From: Pleodorina starrii
Taxonomy: Eukaryota > Chlorophyta > Chlorophyceae > Chlamydomonadales > Volvocaceae
Length of the DNA stretch: 64,000 bases
NCBI GenBank assembly: GCA_030267565.1
Contig: BRXU01000030.1
Span: 372,001-436,000, forward strand
Direction: 5' to 3'
Made by a program: the position numbers and the translations under genes. Below the pieces are notes generated by a model, which saw nothing but the letters and a program-made list of their open reading frames with translations, did not search any database and was not told the DNA's origin. Positions 35,875 through 47,800 of this stretch are shown in pieces (within the stretch, counting starts at the first letter, position 1; each line of letters begins with the position of its first letter).

Positions 35875-38800
35875 TCATTCCTCCGGCTGCAAAAGGGCCT
35901 CCTCCCCTGGCCCCTTGCCGGCGCCCGCGGCGCCCGCGGTGCCCTCGAAATCCGGGGAGATCCCGTCGTACAGATCCATATCCCCCATGTAATCGCCATC
36001 TTCAATGCCGTCCCGCGTCTCGCTTGGCAGAGATCCCGTGCCGTTGGTTTGTACGGCACCCGTTAGGGCGCTGTACCGACCGTTAATGGACGGGTCGGGA
36101 CTGGACTCGGTGAAGCGGCCGTCCGAGGCGCGATGCAGATTCCGAACCTGCGTGCAGCTGTCGGTTGTCATACGGAGTGACGCGCCGCCAGAAGCTGCGA
36201 GGATCATTTCCAGCGACGCCTGTTGCAGCTCGAGCGGATGTTGGTGATGGTGGTGGTGATGGTGGTGGTGATGCTGCTGCTGCTGCTGGCGGTGCAACTG
36301 TGAAGCGCCGCCTCCGCCGCCGTCAGCCGCCGCCGTCGCCGCCGCCGCCGAGAAAATGTACGACGACAGTGGCGTCGTCAGGGCGTTTGGCGGCTCGAGT
36401 TGACTGCTCGAGCCCGAAGAAGACCGCGGCGGCGACGGCGGCGGCGCCGCCGCCGCCGCCGCCGGCAGCCCCCGCGGCGACGGCGACGGCGCCGCGGACA
36501 CCAGTTGCCGGGGGGTGAATGACGCCGCCGCCTCCGCCTCCGCCAACTCCGGCTGCCCCGTGAGCCAAGCAACGCCGCCGTGATCCGACGGTCCCGCCAC
36601 GTCCCTACCCTCCCCCAGCCCCCGCGCTTCCAACCCAATGAGCGGCGGAGCCGCCGCCGCCGCCGCCGCCGCGCCTGCGGCAGGGCTCGCCAGAAAGCGT
36701 CGAGCCGACGTCACTGGCGGCAGCGTCGAGATCCGCCGCGAGCGCGGCTTCTGTGTAAACGCCTCCGCCGTCGGGAGACCCCAGCCTGTCGTAACTGTCG
36801 TACCTGCCGTACTTGGCGGCGTGCCGTCGATTGGCGGCAGGTAGCTGCCGACGCCGCTGGAAGCCCTGCTGGACCGCATGTAGCCGCCGCTGCCTCGCAC
36901 GCCGCCGCCGCCGCCGCCGCCGCCGCCGCTGCTACCGGCGACGCTGACGGCGCCGCCGACGCTGCCCTCCGTCGACCGCAACGTCGTAAGACTGGGAGTT
37001 GTATAGCCCGTGGAGTTGGAGGATACGGACATGGACTCTAGCAGCACGGAGCCGCGGGGGACAACCGATGAGGGGCCGACGGACGATAAGCGCGGCCGCC
37101 CGCGTTCCGGTCGCCCCATAACGCTCGTTTGGCGGCTGCGCCGGCCGCCGCCGCCGCCGCCGCCGTCGCCGCTGACGTTGGTGACGAGCAGCGGCTCCGG
37201 CGGCGGCGGCGCCGCACCCCCCAACGCGGCGACGGTCATCTCCGACGCCTCGGTGGAGAAGGACATGGCCATTGCCTGATCAGGCGCCAGGCCGGACGGC
37301 ACGGAGGCGGAGCCGGAGGAGGGGGAGCTCGCCGGCTGCAGCGACGACGCGGCGGCGGCGGCGCCGCCGCGGTCGACCGCGCCGTCGAGTGGCGGGAGTG
37401 CCGCCGCCGCCGCCGCCTCCGCCGGGGAACGGGCTCCGCCGCCAGCGGCGGTATCCGCCGCATCGCATGACGGGCTGGTGGGACGGGCGGCAGTGGCGGC
37501 GTCCGCCGCCGCCGCGGCGGCGGCGACGGAGGCGGCGGCGGCCTCCGGCGTGACCCTGTTGCTGCCTATTTTGAGCAGCGGCTGACGGCCACTGCCCAGA
37601 GATGTCAGAGTGGACAGGAACCGGCCGCTGCCGAAAACGCCGCTCTTGCCCGAGGGCGACGGCGTCGGCGACTGCGACGGCGACGGCGACGGCGTCGGCG
37701 GCTTCGCCTGCAGCTGCGGCGGAGAAGGCGCCGGCGCCCGCAGCAGCGGCGGCAGCGGCGGCGGCAGCAGGCGCTGCCTCAGCTCCTTTCCGTCTACACC
37801 CGCCAGGGAGGGCTGCCCCCCCTGCCCCCCCTGTGCCCCCGCCTGACTCCCCTGCTGTGCCGCTTGCCCCTGCCCCTGCTGCAGTGATGTCTGTTGGTGT
37901 TGTTGCTGCTGCTGTGATTTCTGTTGTTGCTGCTGTGAGGTCTGTTGTTGTTGTTGTTGTTGTTGCCGCTGCTGCTGCTGCCTCTCCCGACGTCGCTCCA
38001 GGGCGCCCATTTCCCGAACAATGTCACTATCGGAGGGGAACAACAGCCTGCAGGGAGGGAGGAGGAGGAGGGAGGGGGAGGAGGAGGAGGAGGGGAGGAG
38101 GGGTTTTGGCAGCGGCAGAACCGGTACAACCGGCAACGGTAACGGCAACGGTAACGGCAGCGGCAACGGTAACGGTAACGGTAACGGCAACGGGATCGGC
38201 AGAACCGGTAAGGGCGGTAACGGCAGCGGCATGGGGAGCAGAGAGAGTGCGCACGGCGGCGGGGAGGGGAGCGCAGAGAAAGCAAGGCAGCAGCAGCAGC
38301 AGCGGTGGTGGTGGTGGTGGTGGTGGTGCGTGGTGGGTGCCTTGAACTAACGATAACGGAGGAACGAAAACGGTAGGGGGAGGGGGCATGCAGAGAGCGA
38401 AGGAGCCGGGGCGGGAGGCGTTGTTTGGGTGGGGCAGGGAGGGAGGGAGGGAGGGGGGGCTTGAGCCGTTCAGCTTCTGACCCGTCAGTTTCTGCTCCGT
38501 TCAGTTCCCCTCCCGCGGTCGGCGCCCTCTCCGGGAGCGAGCTGGAACGCAGCGCTGGATGCGTTGGGTTTTAAAGTTGTTTTAGGGTTTTAGAGTTCCT
38601 CCCTCCCCCTCGCCCGCTTGCGGTGGTGCCTCCCCACCCCCCCCCCACCCTTCTCTCGCCCTTCCCCCCTTCCCTCCCTCCCACCCTTCCCTCCTTCCCC
38701 CCTCCCCCCACCTTTGAAACTCCCGGACCGCCAGCACTGGCAGCACCGCCACCGCCACCGGCAGCAGCCCACACAGCAGCCAGAACAGCGGAGAGGGACC

Positions 38801-41800
38801 CACGATGGTGAGGAACAGCTTCCACATCTCCACAGACCAGGCCACCGGTAGGGCGCCAAAGTACAGCAGGTAAAGGAACCACATGCCTGGGTGGGGGGGG
38901 GTTGGGTTGAATGGGGGAGGTTGGGAGGTGGGGGGATTGGGGGTTGGGGAGGAGGGAGGGGGAGGAGGGAAGGGCTTGGGGGGTGAGCAAAGGAAGGGGG
39001 AGGGGGAGGGGGAGGGGGTGCGAGAAGAGGGGGTTGGGAGTGGAATGCGGCAACAGTACAGTTCAGGAGGAGGGAGGGAGGGGTTGGGAGTACGGGAGGG
39101 GGGTTGCCACTACCGGTAGGCGCGGGGTGAAGTAAGCAGCCGCTGGCCACGGTTGGCGAAGGAGAGAAAACCCTAAAACCCTAAAACCCTAAAACCCGGC
39201 GCATGGCCCCGTAAAAGCAGTTCAGAGGCCTTGGTGCCTTCCGCCTGGGCGTCCACCCACTCACCCACCCGAACTTGCCCAGCCAGCCTCGATGCAGCCA
39301 CGACCCCCTACCCCTCACCCTCACCCCTCACCCCTCATCCCTCATCCCCTCACCCCTCACCCCCCACCCCCCACCCCCCCACCCCCTCACCCCCCTAATC
39401 CCCCCCCCACCCTCCTCACCTAGACTGCCCCAAATGGCCGCATGGTGCATCCACGTCCACTCCTCCTCAAGCACCGCCAGATGAAGGTGCACAGTCAGCA
39501 GTACGACAGTGAACAACACGGCGCCAACCTGCGCATACACACACAGGGGTGGGTGGGGGGAGTGGGGGGAGTGGGGGGAGAGCAGGGGGAGGGGTGGGAG
39601 GGCGGGATGGGGGGGCTAGAACATAGAAGGGAAGGAGGCAGGGGGAAAGGGGAAGGGGAACGAGAGGGGGAGTGAGTGAGAGAAGCCGGAAAAGAGCCTC
39701 CACCCCAGTTCCAAAACCTTAAAAACCATAAAAAAACTTTATAAAACTTTAAAAACTTTATTACCCTCGCTTCCTTTCGCAGCCATTCATATCTTCATCC
39801 CACCGCCCCGCCCACCCAACCCCCCCCCTTCCCCCACCCAAAGCATCCTCCCAAACTCCCCCAGACACACTCCCGCACCACCCACCTCCGCCATGCCGTA
39901 CGGAATACCCTCGATCCCCGACGCCGCCGTTCCCGACGCCCCCGCCAGCACCATCGCCAGCAGCACTCCCGCCTGCAGCGCCCCCGCCGCCAACCAGCCG
40001 GCGATCTGGCCCGTGGAAAAGTCGGCGTTGGCGACGCCCTCCTTGTACAGTTGCGGGTGGGCTAGCAGCGCTCGTTTGCTGAGGGGTCGGTCGAACATGC
40101 CGATGAGTAGCGGTGCGGCGGAGGTGAAGAGTACGTTGAAGAGGGTCATGGAGGTGTCTGGGGGGGCGGGGGAGGGGATGTGGGGGAGGGGGGGAGGGGG
40201 TGCGGGGGAGGGGGGGGAGGGGATGTGGGGGAGGGGGGCGGGTTGGGGGTTGGGGGTGGTGAGTGAAAGGAGGGAAGGGGAGGGGAGGGAGGGTGGTGGG
40301 AGGAGGTTTTGGGGGTTGCTATGGGTTTGGGGTAGGGGTCGTGGGCCACGAGTCCAACCGCCACGGTACGGCATAAGCGATTTACGGCACTGTACGGCAC
40401 CACCATGCAGCTGCAAACTGCGGCCCAAGAAATGGAATATACGACGATGCCGTGAATGGAAGTTGGCCCGAGCCGATATTCGCCAACCGACCCAACCGCC
40501 AACCCACCGTTGTACACGTACGACCCGGAGAATGTCGTAAAGGCCGAGTACACGAAGAGCGTGAGTCCGAAGAGCAAGTTCTTATAGAAGAAAAAGTTGA
40601 TCATTCGGGCCAGTCGCCGGTAGCTGTACTGTCCGTGCACCAGCAACAGAGGAACCAGGAAGCGGAACTGCGCGATCGCAAAGTCGGACGACATGACCGC
40701 CTGCATGCCCTCCTGACCGCTGATGCCCACGCCTGGTGGGATTGTGGTGGGGGTGGTGGGGGAAGGGGGGTGGGGGAAGGGGGTGGGTGGTGGGGGTGGG
40801 TGGTGTGATGCGGGGCGGTAGCGGACAGGCCGGAGGGTGGGAGGGTGGAGGGGCAGGGAGGCAGGGGCACGCACATACACACACATAAACGCACATACAC
40901 ACACATACACACATATACACACACATAAACGCACATACACACCTACACATCTACCCACACTATCTGGTTCAGAGGTGTTCAGGCTCCCGAGGTGCTCATC
41001 TCCGGAGCGAGCAGGCCGAAGGATCCGGGGCCTCGCCTCGCCTTGCCTCGCTCGCAGGCGGGCAGGCATCTGGGGTTGGACCGCCCTCCCACTCTTCCGA
41101 ACCGCACCTCTCCCTGCCCCTCCCCCGCCCCCTCTCCCCCACCCCCTCTCCCCCGCCCCCTCTCCCCCGCCCCCTCTCCCCCGCCCCCTCTCCCCCGCCC
41201 CCTCTCCCCCGCCCCCTCTCCCCCGCCCCCTCTCCCCCGCCCCCTCTCCCCCGCCCCCTCTCCCCCGCCCCCTCTCCCCCGCCCCCTCTCCCCCGCCCCC
41301 TCTCCCCCGCCCCCTCTCCCCCGCCCCTTCTTCCCTCCAGACCCTCAAACCCCACCTCACCGATATGCGCCCGCTGTATCATGCCCACATCGTTCGCTCC
41401 GTCGCCGATCGCCAGCGTGATACTGCCGCTGCCCCGCACCAGCCCCGTCACCTGGGCCTTTTGCAGGGGGCTCACGCGGCAACACACCACCGCCGCGCAG
41501 CGCAAACCCACGCGCAGGAACAGAGGCGCCAGACCCGGTGCGAGAGCGTACGACAGCGCCCGGCCGTCGATGACAAGAGCAGCGTTGACGGCGGCGGCGG
41601 CGGCGTCCTGGGGTGCGGCGGCGGCGGCGGCGGCGCCGTCGCTAGTGCTGCCGCTGGTGTCGGCACTAGCCAAGAGCTGTAGGCTCGCCTCGATCTGAGG
41701 GGGGGGGAAGAATGGTGGTGATGGGGTGGTGGGGGATGGGGGGGTCGTGGGGTGGGGAGCGGGGAGCGGGGAGCGGGGAGCGGGGAGCGGGAGCTTGGCA

Positions 41801-44800
41801 GCAGGCATTGGTGGGCCGACCCACGGGTCACATGGACCAAACAAGCCGACCCACGGGTCACATGGACCACACATGCCGACCCACGGGTCACATGGACCAC
41901 ACATGCCGACCCACGGGTCACATGGACCATGCGAGGCCGACCCACGGGTCACATGGACCAAACAAGCCGACCCACGGGTCACATGGACCACACATGCCGA
42001 CCCACGGGTCACATGGACCACACATGCCGACCCACGGGTCACATGGACCATGCGAGGCCGACCCACGGGTCACATGGACCACACATGCCGACCCACGGGT
42101 CACATGGACCATGCGAGGCCGACCCACGGGTCACATGGACCACACATGCCGACCCACGGGTCACATGGACCATGCGAGGCCGACCCACGGGTCACATGGA
42201 TCACACGGGCCGACCCACGGGTCAGGTGGACGACGTGTTCCGGATCTTCTCCAGCCCGGGGACGACTTAGGCTAGTGTGCGCGTATACCTGTGCATGCGG
42301 AAACACCCCTATACTCCCTCCACCTCCTTCCGGGGCCCCCTCCCTCCTTCGACCCCAACTTGTTTTGGCTCATCTGCCGTACTTTGCTCAGCTGCTCCAC
42401 CGCCGAGCCCTTTTTCCTCACCTTCCCCCCCCCCACTCTCCTCCTACTTCCCCCTCTCCCCCACTCGCCCCTCTCCCTCCTTCCCCCTCTTCTTCCCCCA
42501 TCCCGTCTTTTCTTCCCCCCCCATCCCATCCTCTCTCCACCCTCCCTCCCTTTCATCCCCTCTCCCTCCCCTCCCATCCCCCCCCTGACCCCCCCCACAC
42601 ACACCTTGGTCAGTTGTTGCGCCACCAGGTCCGCCGCCAGGGCCTCCGCCTCCTCCCGACACCCGGCAGCTTCCAACGCATCCACCCGGGGAGATGAGGC
42701 ACTCACCGAGTGCTGGTGAGGGGGAGTGAGGGTGGGGGGGGCGGGTACCGGAGGGGGGGGGAGGGGCGGGTATGAGGTGAGGGTGGCGGGGCCCGGGGGG
42801 GGGGGGCACGGCAATGACAAGCGAGACTGTGACTGTGACTGTGGCGGTGACTGTGAGTGTGTGACGGTGGCGGTTCTCCCTCTCTCCCTCTCTCCACTGT
42901 GACTGTGTCTTCCTCCGCTCTCCCGCCGCCCCACTCCCCCGGGGTCCTCTCTTCCCCCGAACAGCCCTCACCTGCACCAAGAAATCCCGCACTCCCGCCC
43001 CACCCGGGCCGTTCTAATTACCCCACCCTTCACTCCCACCCCACCCTTCACTCCCGGCCCCCCACCCCCCCACCTGCATCATGTCCTCCCGCAGCAGCGA
43101 GCACGCGTATCCAATGTTGATGGCCGTCTCCATCTTGTCGCCCGTGAGCACCCAGATGCGGATGCCCGCCAGCGCAAGCTGCTTGATGCACTCCGGCACG
43201 CCCTCCTGAAGCTTGTCCTCGATGGCCGTGCAGCCCAGCAGACGCAGGTTGCGCTCGATCTTCTCGCTCACCTCCGCCACCTTCTCATCGCGCCCCACCA
43301 GACTCGTCTTGGCTGCCACGTACTCGGGCTGCCACACGTTGTCGTACCATTCGCGGTCCACCTCGGCGTACGACAGACACAGTGTACGGAGGCCCGCGGC
43401 TCCGAAATCCTCCATGTGGCGGCCCGTGGACTCCTTCATCGCCTCGTTGGGGCCGTAGCTGGGGTCCAACCGCTCATAGATGACCGTGTCGGCGCCCTGG
43501 GGTTTTGTACGAAAAGGTACGAATGATTGGGACGAGTTTTTTTAGAGGCTTTCATTTTGGACAATCCTAAAAATCCAGGTTTACGGTAATATAAATATGT
43601 AAGAAAAGGTAAAGGACGGATTTTGGACCCTTGCCGTGTTGAGGTACACAGACCGCGGATAGACGGCCGCTGCGTATTCCTATCAGTACGGCACGGTCAA
43701 CGGCGTCGCTTCCCGGAACGCAGTACTACATATACCGTCAACACCGCGTGTATGTGTGTATATTTTACTAAGTACGGTGCCCTACCTTTGTGAACAGCAA
43801 AATCTTGTCGCTTGTCTTGTCCCGTACGACCACGCTCATGCGCTTCCGAGTCGAGTTGAACTCCAGCACCGCAAGAATGTCGTACTCCACGTCCACCGCA
43901 CCCCCACCCCCGCCCCCAACGCCACCCCCTGCCCCCCGAACCGCCGCCACCGCCGCGCCATTTCCGCTGTTTCCGCTGTTTCCGCTGTTTCCGGCTCTGC
44001 CTGCCCCTCTCCGCCCCCTCTCCCGGACCGTGATGCTGGTGGCGGTTCGGCGGTGGAAGAAGAAGCCAAACACCTTGGCCGCTACCACCAGCGCCGCCTC
44101 GTCGGGCGATTCGGCCTGAAGGGGCGAGAGGGGTAAAAAGAAAATGTCGCAGCGAGGGGCCAGGGGGGGAGGGGGCGAGAGGGGCGAGGGGGGGAGGGGC
44201 CCGGTGTCCGACCTCACTTATCTCGCACACCCACACCCACATACACAAACACACACACACGCGCACACGCACATGCCTGCCACACGCACATGCACCCACC
44301 TCGTACTTGATGGTGGCGGGGTCGGGTGGCCCCTCCGGTATGACCGTGTGACAGACCGCCAGGAGCCGAAAGAACATCTCTATGATCTCGGGATCGGCCT
44401 GGGGGCCCCGCGACGGAGATCGGGCGGTTCCGGAGCTGCCACCGCTGCCACCGCTGCCACCGGTGGTGGTGGTAGTGGTGATGGCGGTGGTGGGGGAAGG
44501 CATCCAAGCGCCCCCCAGGAGGCGTTCGTCGTAAAAGTTGAAGTAACGCTCCCGGTAGGCTGCGGCCCGTGGGTCGGTAGCAACCTCCTCAAGCGCAGAG
44601 CCCTGCCTGCGGTTCGGGAAATGGGGATTTTCAGGGTTTTAGGGTTTTTAGGGTTTTAGGGATGTTAGGGCGGTTTTAGGGGTTTCTGGTGGAGGGTTGT
44701 GGAGGGGGGTTAGGGACATAGGGAGGTGGTGGGCAGGCAGGCCCCCTCAGCCACACACACCCAAGAACACACATACAAACACACACGCTCCCCCCCCGCA

Positions 44801-47800
44801 CACGCCCCCCCATCCCCCCCCGCCCACCTCATCCGATTGGTCCGCTCCACCTCCGTAATGCCCGCGCCGTACGCCACACCGCCGATGGAGCACTTGAAGA
44901 ATTCCATCACGTTGCGCGTGAGGGTGCCGGTCTTGTCCGTCAGGATTGCACCCACCATCCCCAACTCTTCATTCAGGTTCGAGGTGCGCGCCAGTGCGGG
45001 TGTGTCCGTCTCCTCGTGGTACATGGCCGCATCGCCCGCGATGAGCACGTTGGCCTGGAACACTTTGACCATCTCTAGGGAGACGTACAGCGAGATGGGG
45101 ACCAGGTAGCCTGCGTGTGGGTGTGGGGGGGGTGAAGCGTGTGTATGTGTGGGTGCGTGTGGGTGTGGGTGTGGGTGTGCGCGCGTGTGTGGGTGGGTGG
45201 GTGTGTGTGTTTAGGGTGGGGCGGGGGCGGGGCATGTGTTTAGGGTGGGGCGGGGGCGGGGCGTGTATTCACGAATGGGTTCCGGAGCCGCGGGGATGGG
45301 GGTGGAGGGGTGGTAGAGTGTGATGAGAAGGGTGATGCGGGGGGGAAGGGTGGGACGGAGGCGAGAGAGGTTGGCAGGAAACCGGGCGCGGGGGGCTGGC
45401 GGGAAGTGGGGGGAGTGGGGTGAGGAAAAGTGGCATCAGGGGGGGCGGGAGGGCGGGATGCGAGTGGGTCGGGATGAGAGTGGGCCGGTCGGGGAAGTCT
45501 GTGGGTCTGTGAGTCGGTCGGTCGGTTTGCAAACAAGGGGTTGGTGTCGGCTTCCTTGAAGCCGGAAAAAGGGCGGGGCCCCACTAAATCCGTACGGGTT
45601 AAGTTGAGTGCTAGGGTGGCGAGGGCGTGAAGTAGTGTGAGAGTGTCGACATTCCTGCTGATAGACAGCCAGAGCTTTTTCCCGAAATGCCTGCTAGCCG
45701 AGTCGTTAGCAAGGCCTGCCGGCGCCGCGCGAAGCGCGTCATCCCGTCGGGTGCATGAGCGCATGTGCGCATCGACCGAAATACGGCATTTCCAAAGCGA
45801 GCGGCGAGGGCGTCAACTGTGAGAGTGTCGACATTCCTGCTGATAGGCAGCCAGAGCTTTATATCTGAAATGCCTGCGGCTTCAGCAATCCGACCCATGT
45901 TTAGCATCGCGCGCCGTCTCGGCACTGTGCAACTCTTCCGGCCAGCGCATTGGCTGAAGTTACTTGACAGTAGACATGGAGTGTATCATTTACACATCAC
46001 GCAGGCTGACTTGCCAATAGAAGGACAGCGGAACTGTTTGCGAGGGTTGCGACGACGTGCAGTTGCCGACGAGAGTGCACAGGCTTCGCTACTGAGGTAT
46101 TCGCCGTAGAGGAGGCTTGACTGCTTTAACATTAGGACAGGGAATGTAGAAGTCCATCCCCTAGGTTGCCGACTGGACTTGTTGGGCGGCCCGCTGAAGA
46201 CCGCTGCATCATGCGTGCATTTGCGGCTTGGCGTCCAACAACCAGCAGTTTGCCCCTCATGGTTTGCTCCTTGCAACCTTTGTAATCGAAATGTGCGTCA
46301 AGTCGGTCGGACCGGGTAGCAGAGCTGTGGTGTGGTCGCGGGAAGAATGTTCGCAATGCAAACATAGTTGGTTGCCGAAACGAAGATTCATTTCACGCCG
46401 TCATGTCAGAAATCCACGTTGAGGAACGATGAATCTTCTGGAAATAATTATAGGCCGAGAGGCGTTGGTTTGACCTCGGCCTCGGTCCATGGAGACTGCC
46501 GAACTGGTTTTTACTCGTGCGATGTTGGGTTCCAATAATAAATTTACCGTGCAATAAAGATTGTAATCTTTTACTTATGCAGTATTTCCGTTGGCCGAGA
46601 TTCTGCACTTTTGTTAGGACACCACAGTCCACAGTCCACAGTCCACAGGCACGGACATGGGCAATCCTACAGGGCGGGGCCCTCCTGGGCGCTTCGCGCT
46701 GGGGCCCCGCCCAAAAAGTAAAATCAGTGCCGTACTATTGCACCAGTGTCGTACTACTTTGTACGACCGTCGCACAACCCTCGTACTAGCACGCGGTATA
46801 GTACGGCAACACTCACTGTACAGCAGCAGCGCGATGAAGAAGTTGACGGTGCCGGTGCGCCAGGGCGAGTTCGGGTCGTTGTCGGGGCTGGGCGCGTCCG
46901 GGCGCAGGTACCAGTGCTGCTGCATGTGGTCGCTCGTCCATTTCGAGCTGAAGCCCGCAGACACGAGGCACCAAAAGAACAGCAGCACAAACACCGCCAC
47001 AATCACCCGGTCCATGGACCGCTCCAGGGTGGAGCGCTTGGAGGGCGCCTCAGTGGAGTTCATAAAGATCTTGGTGTCGTGACCTGCCGTACACAAGGGG
47101 TTGGCGGTTGGCGGTTGGTGGTTGGGGCCGTACAAACGAACAGAAAGTGTGTGTGTGTGTATTTGTTGGTCGTTGAAAAGTTGGTGGTTTGTTGTGGGTT
47201 GTTGCGTTGCTGCTGCGGTGGGGGGCTCCAAAGAGGGTACTAAAGCATCGATTCGATCGAAATCGGAAAGTGTGTTCCAAGAGGCAAAAGCGGATGTGCA
47301 GTGCAGTGCAGTGGGGTGGGGTGCAGCCGCTGGGGTTTCACAGATGGTCGGAGAGCGCGGGGGGTGACCCAGGAGTATGCACCGGCCCCAACCGACCCCA
47401 ACCGACCCCAACCGACCCTGACCCGTCGACCCACCTGCGTATACGACAACGCCGTACACACAGTCCGTATTGCGGACGCTGCACCCCCGCAGCAGCAGCG
47501 ACGACGCCGACAGCGGCACCACCAGCCCGCCGTCACCGCCGCCGCCGCCGCCGCCGTCGCCGCTCCCCGACGTCGATGGCTCCGTCGAGCCACGCTTCCC
47601 CTGGGACCCCGCCGCCGCCCCGAAACCACCTCCGCCAGCATCTCCCCTCGCCGCTCGCTCCGAAACCACCGCCTGAAGCTCCACCTTCACCGCCGCCTTC
47701 AACTTCCCTGCCGCCGCCGGCACCGCCGCCGGCGCCAGCACCGCCGCCGCCGCGGCGCTCTTCCTCCCGCCCTCCCGCCCCCCCTGCAGCCCCGGCGCCT

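Noticed and set aside
41816..42232. Regularly spaced repeats that could suggest a CRISPR array
   Set aside because: Units are directly adjacent variants with no unique spacers, in an intron of a eukaryotic gene.
40996..42270. Open frames of 140-360 residues with repeated peptides (such as [10 protein letters not shown] or TGHMDHT)
   Set aside because: They are translations of the 14-bp and 30-bp minisatellites inside flippase 2 introns. The unit lengths keep frames open in several phases on both strands.
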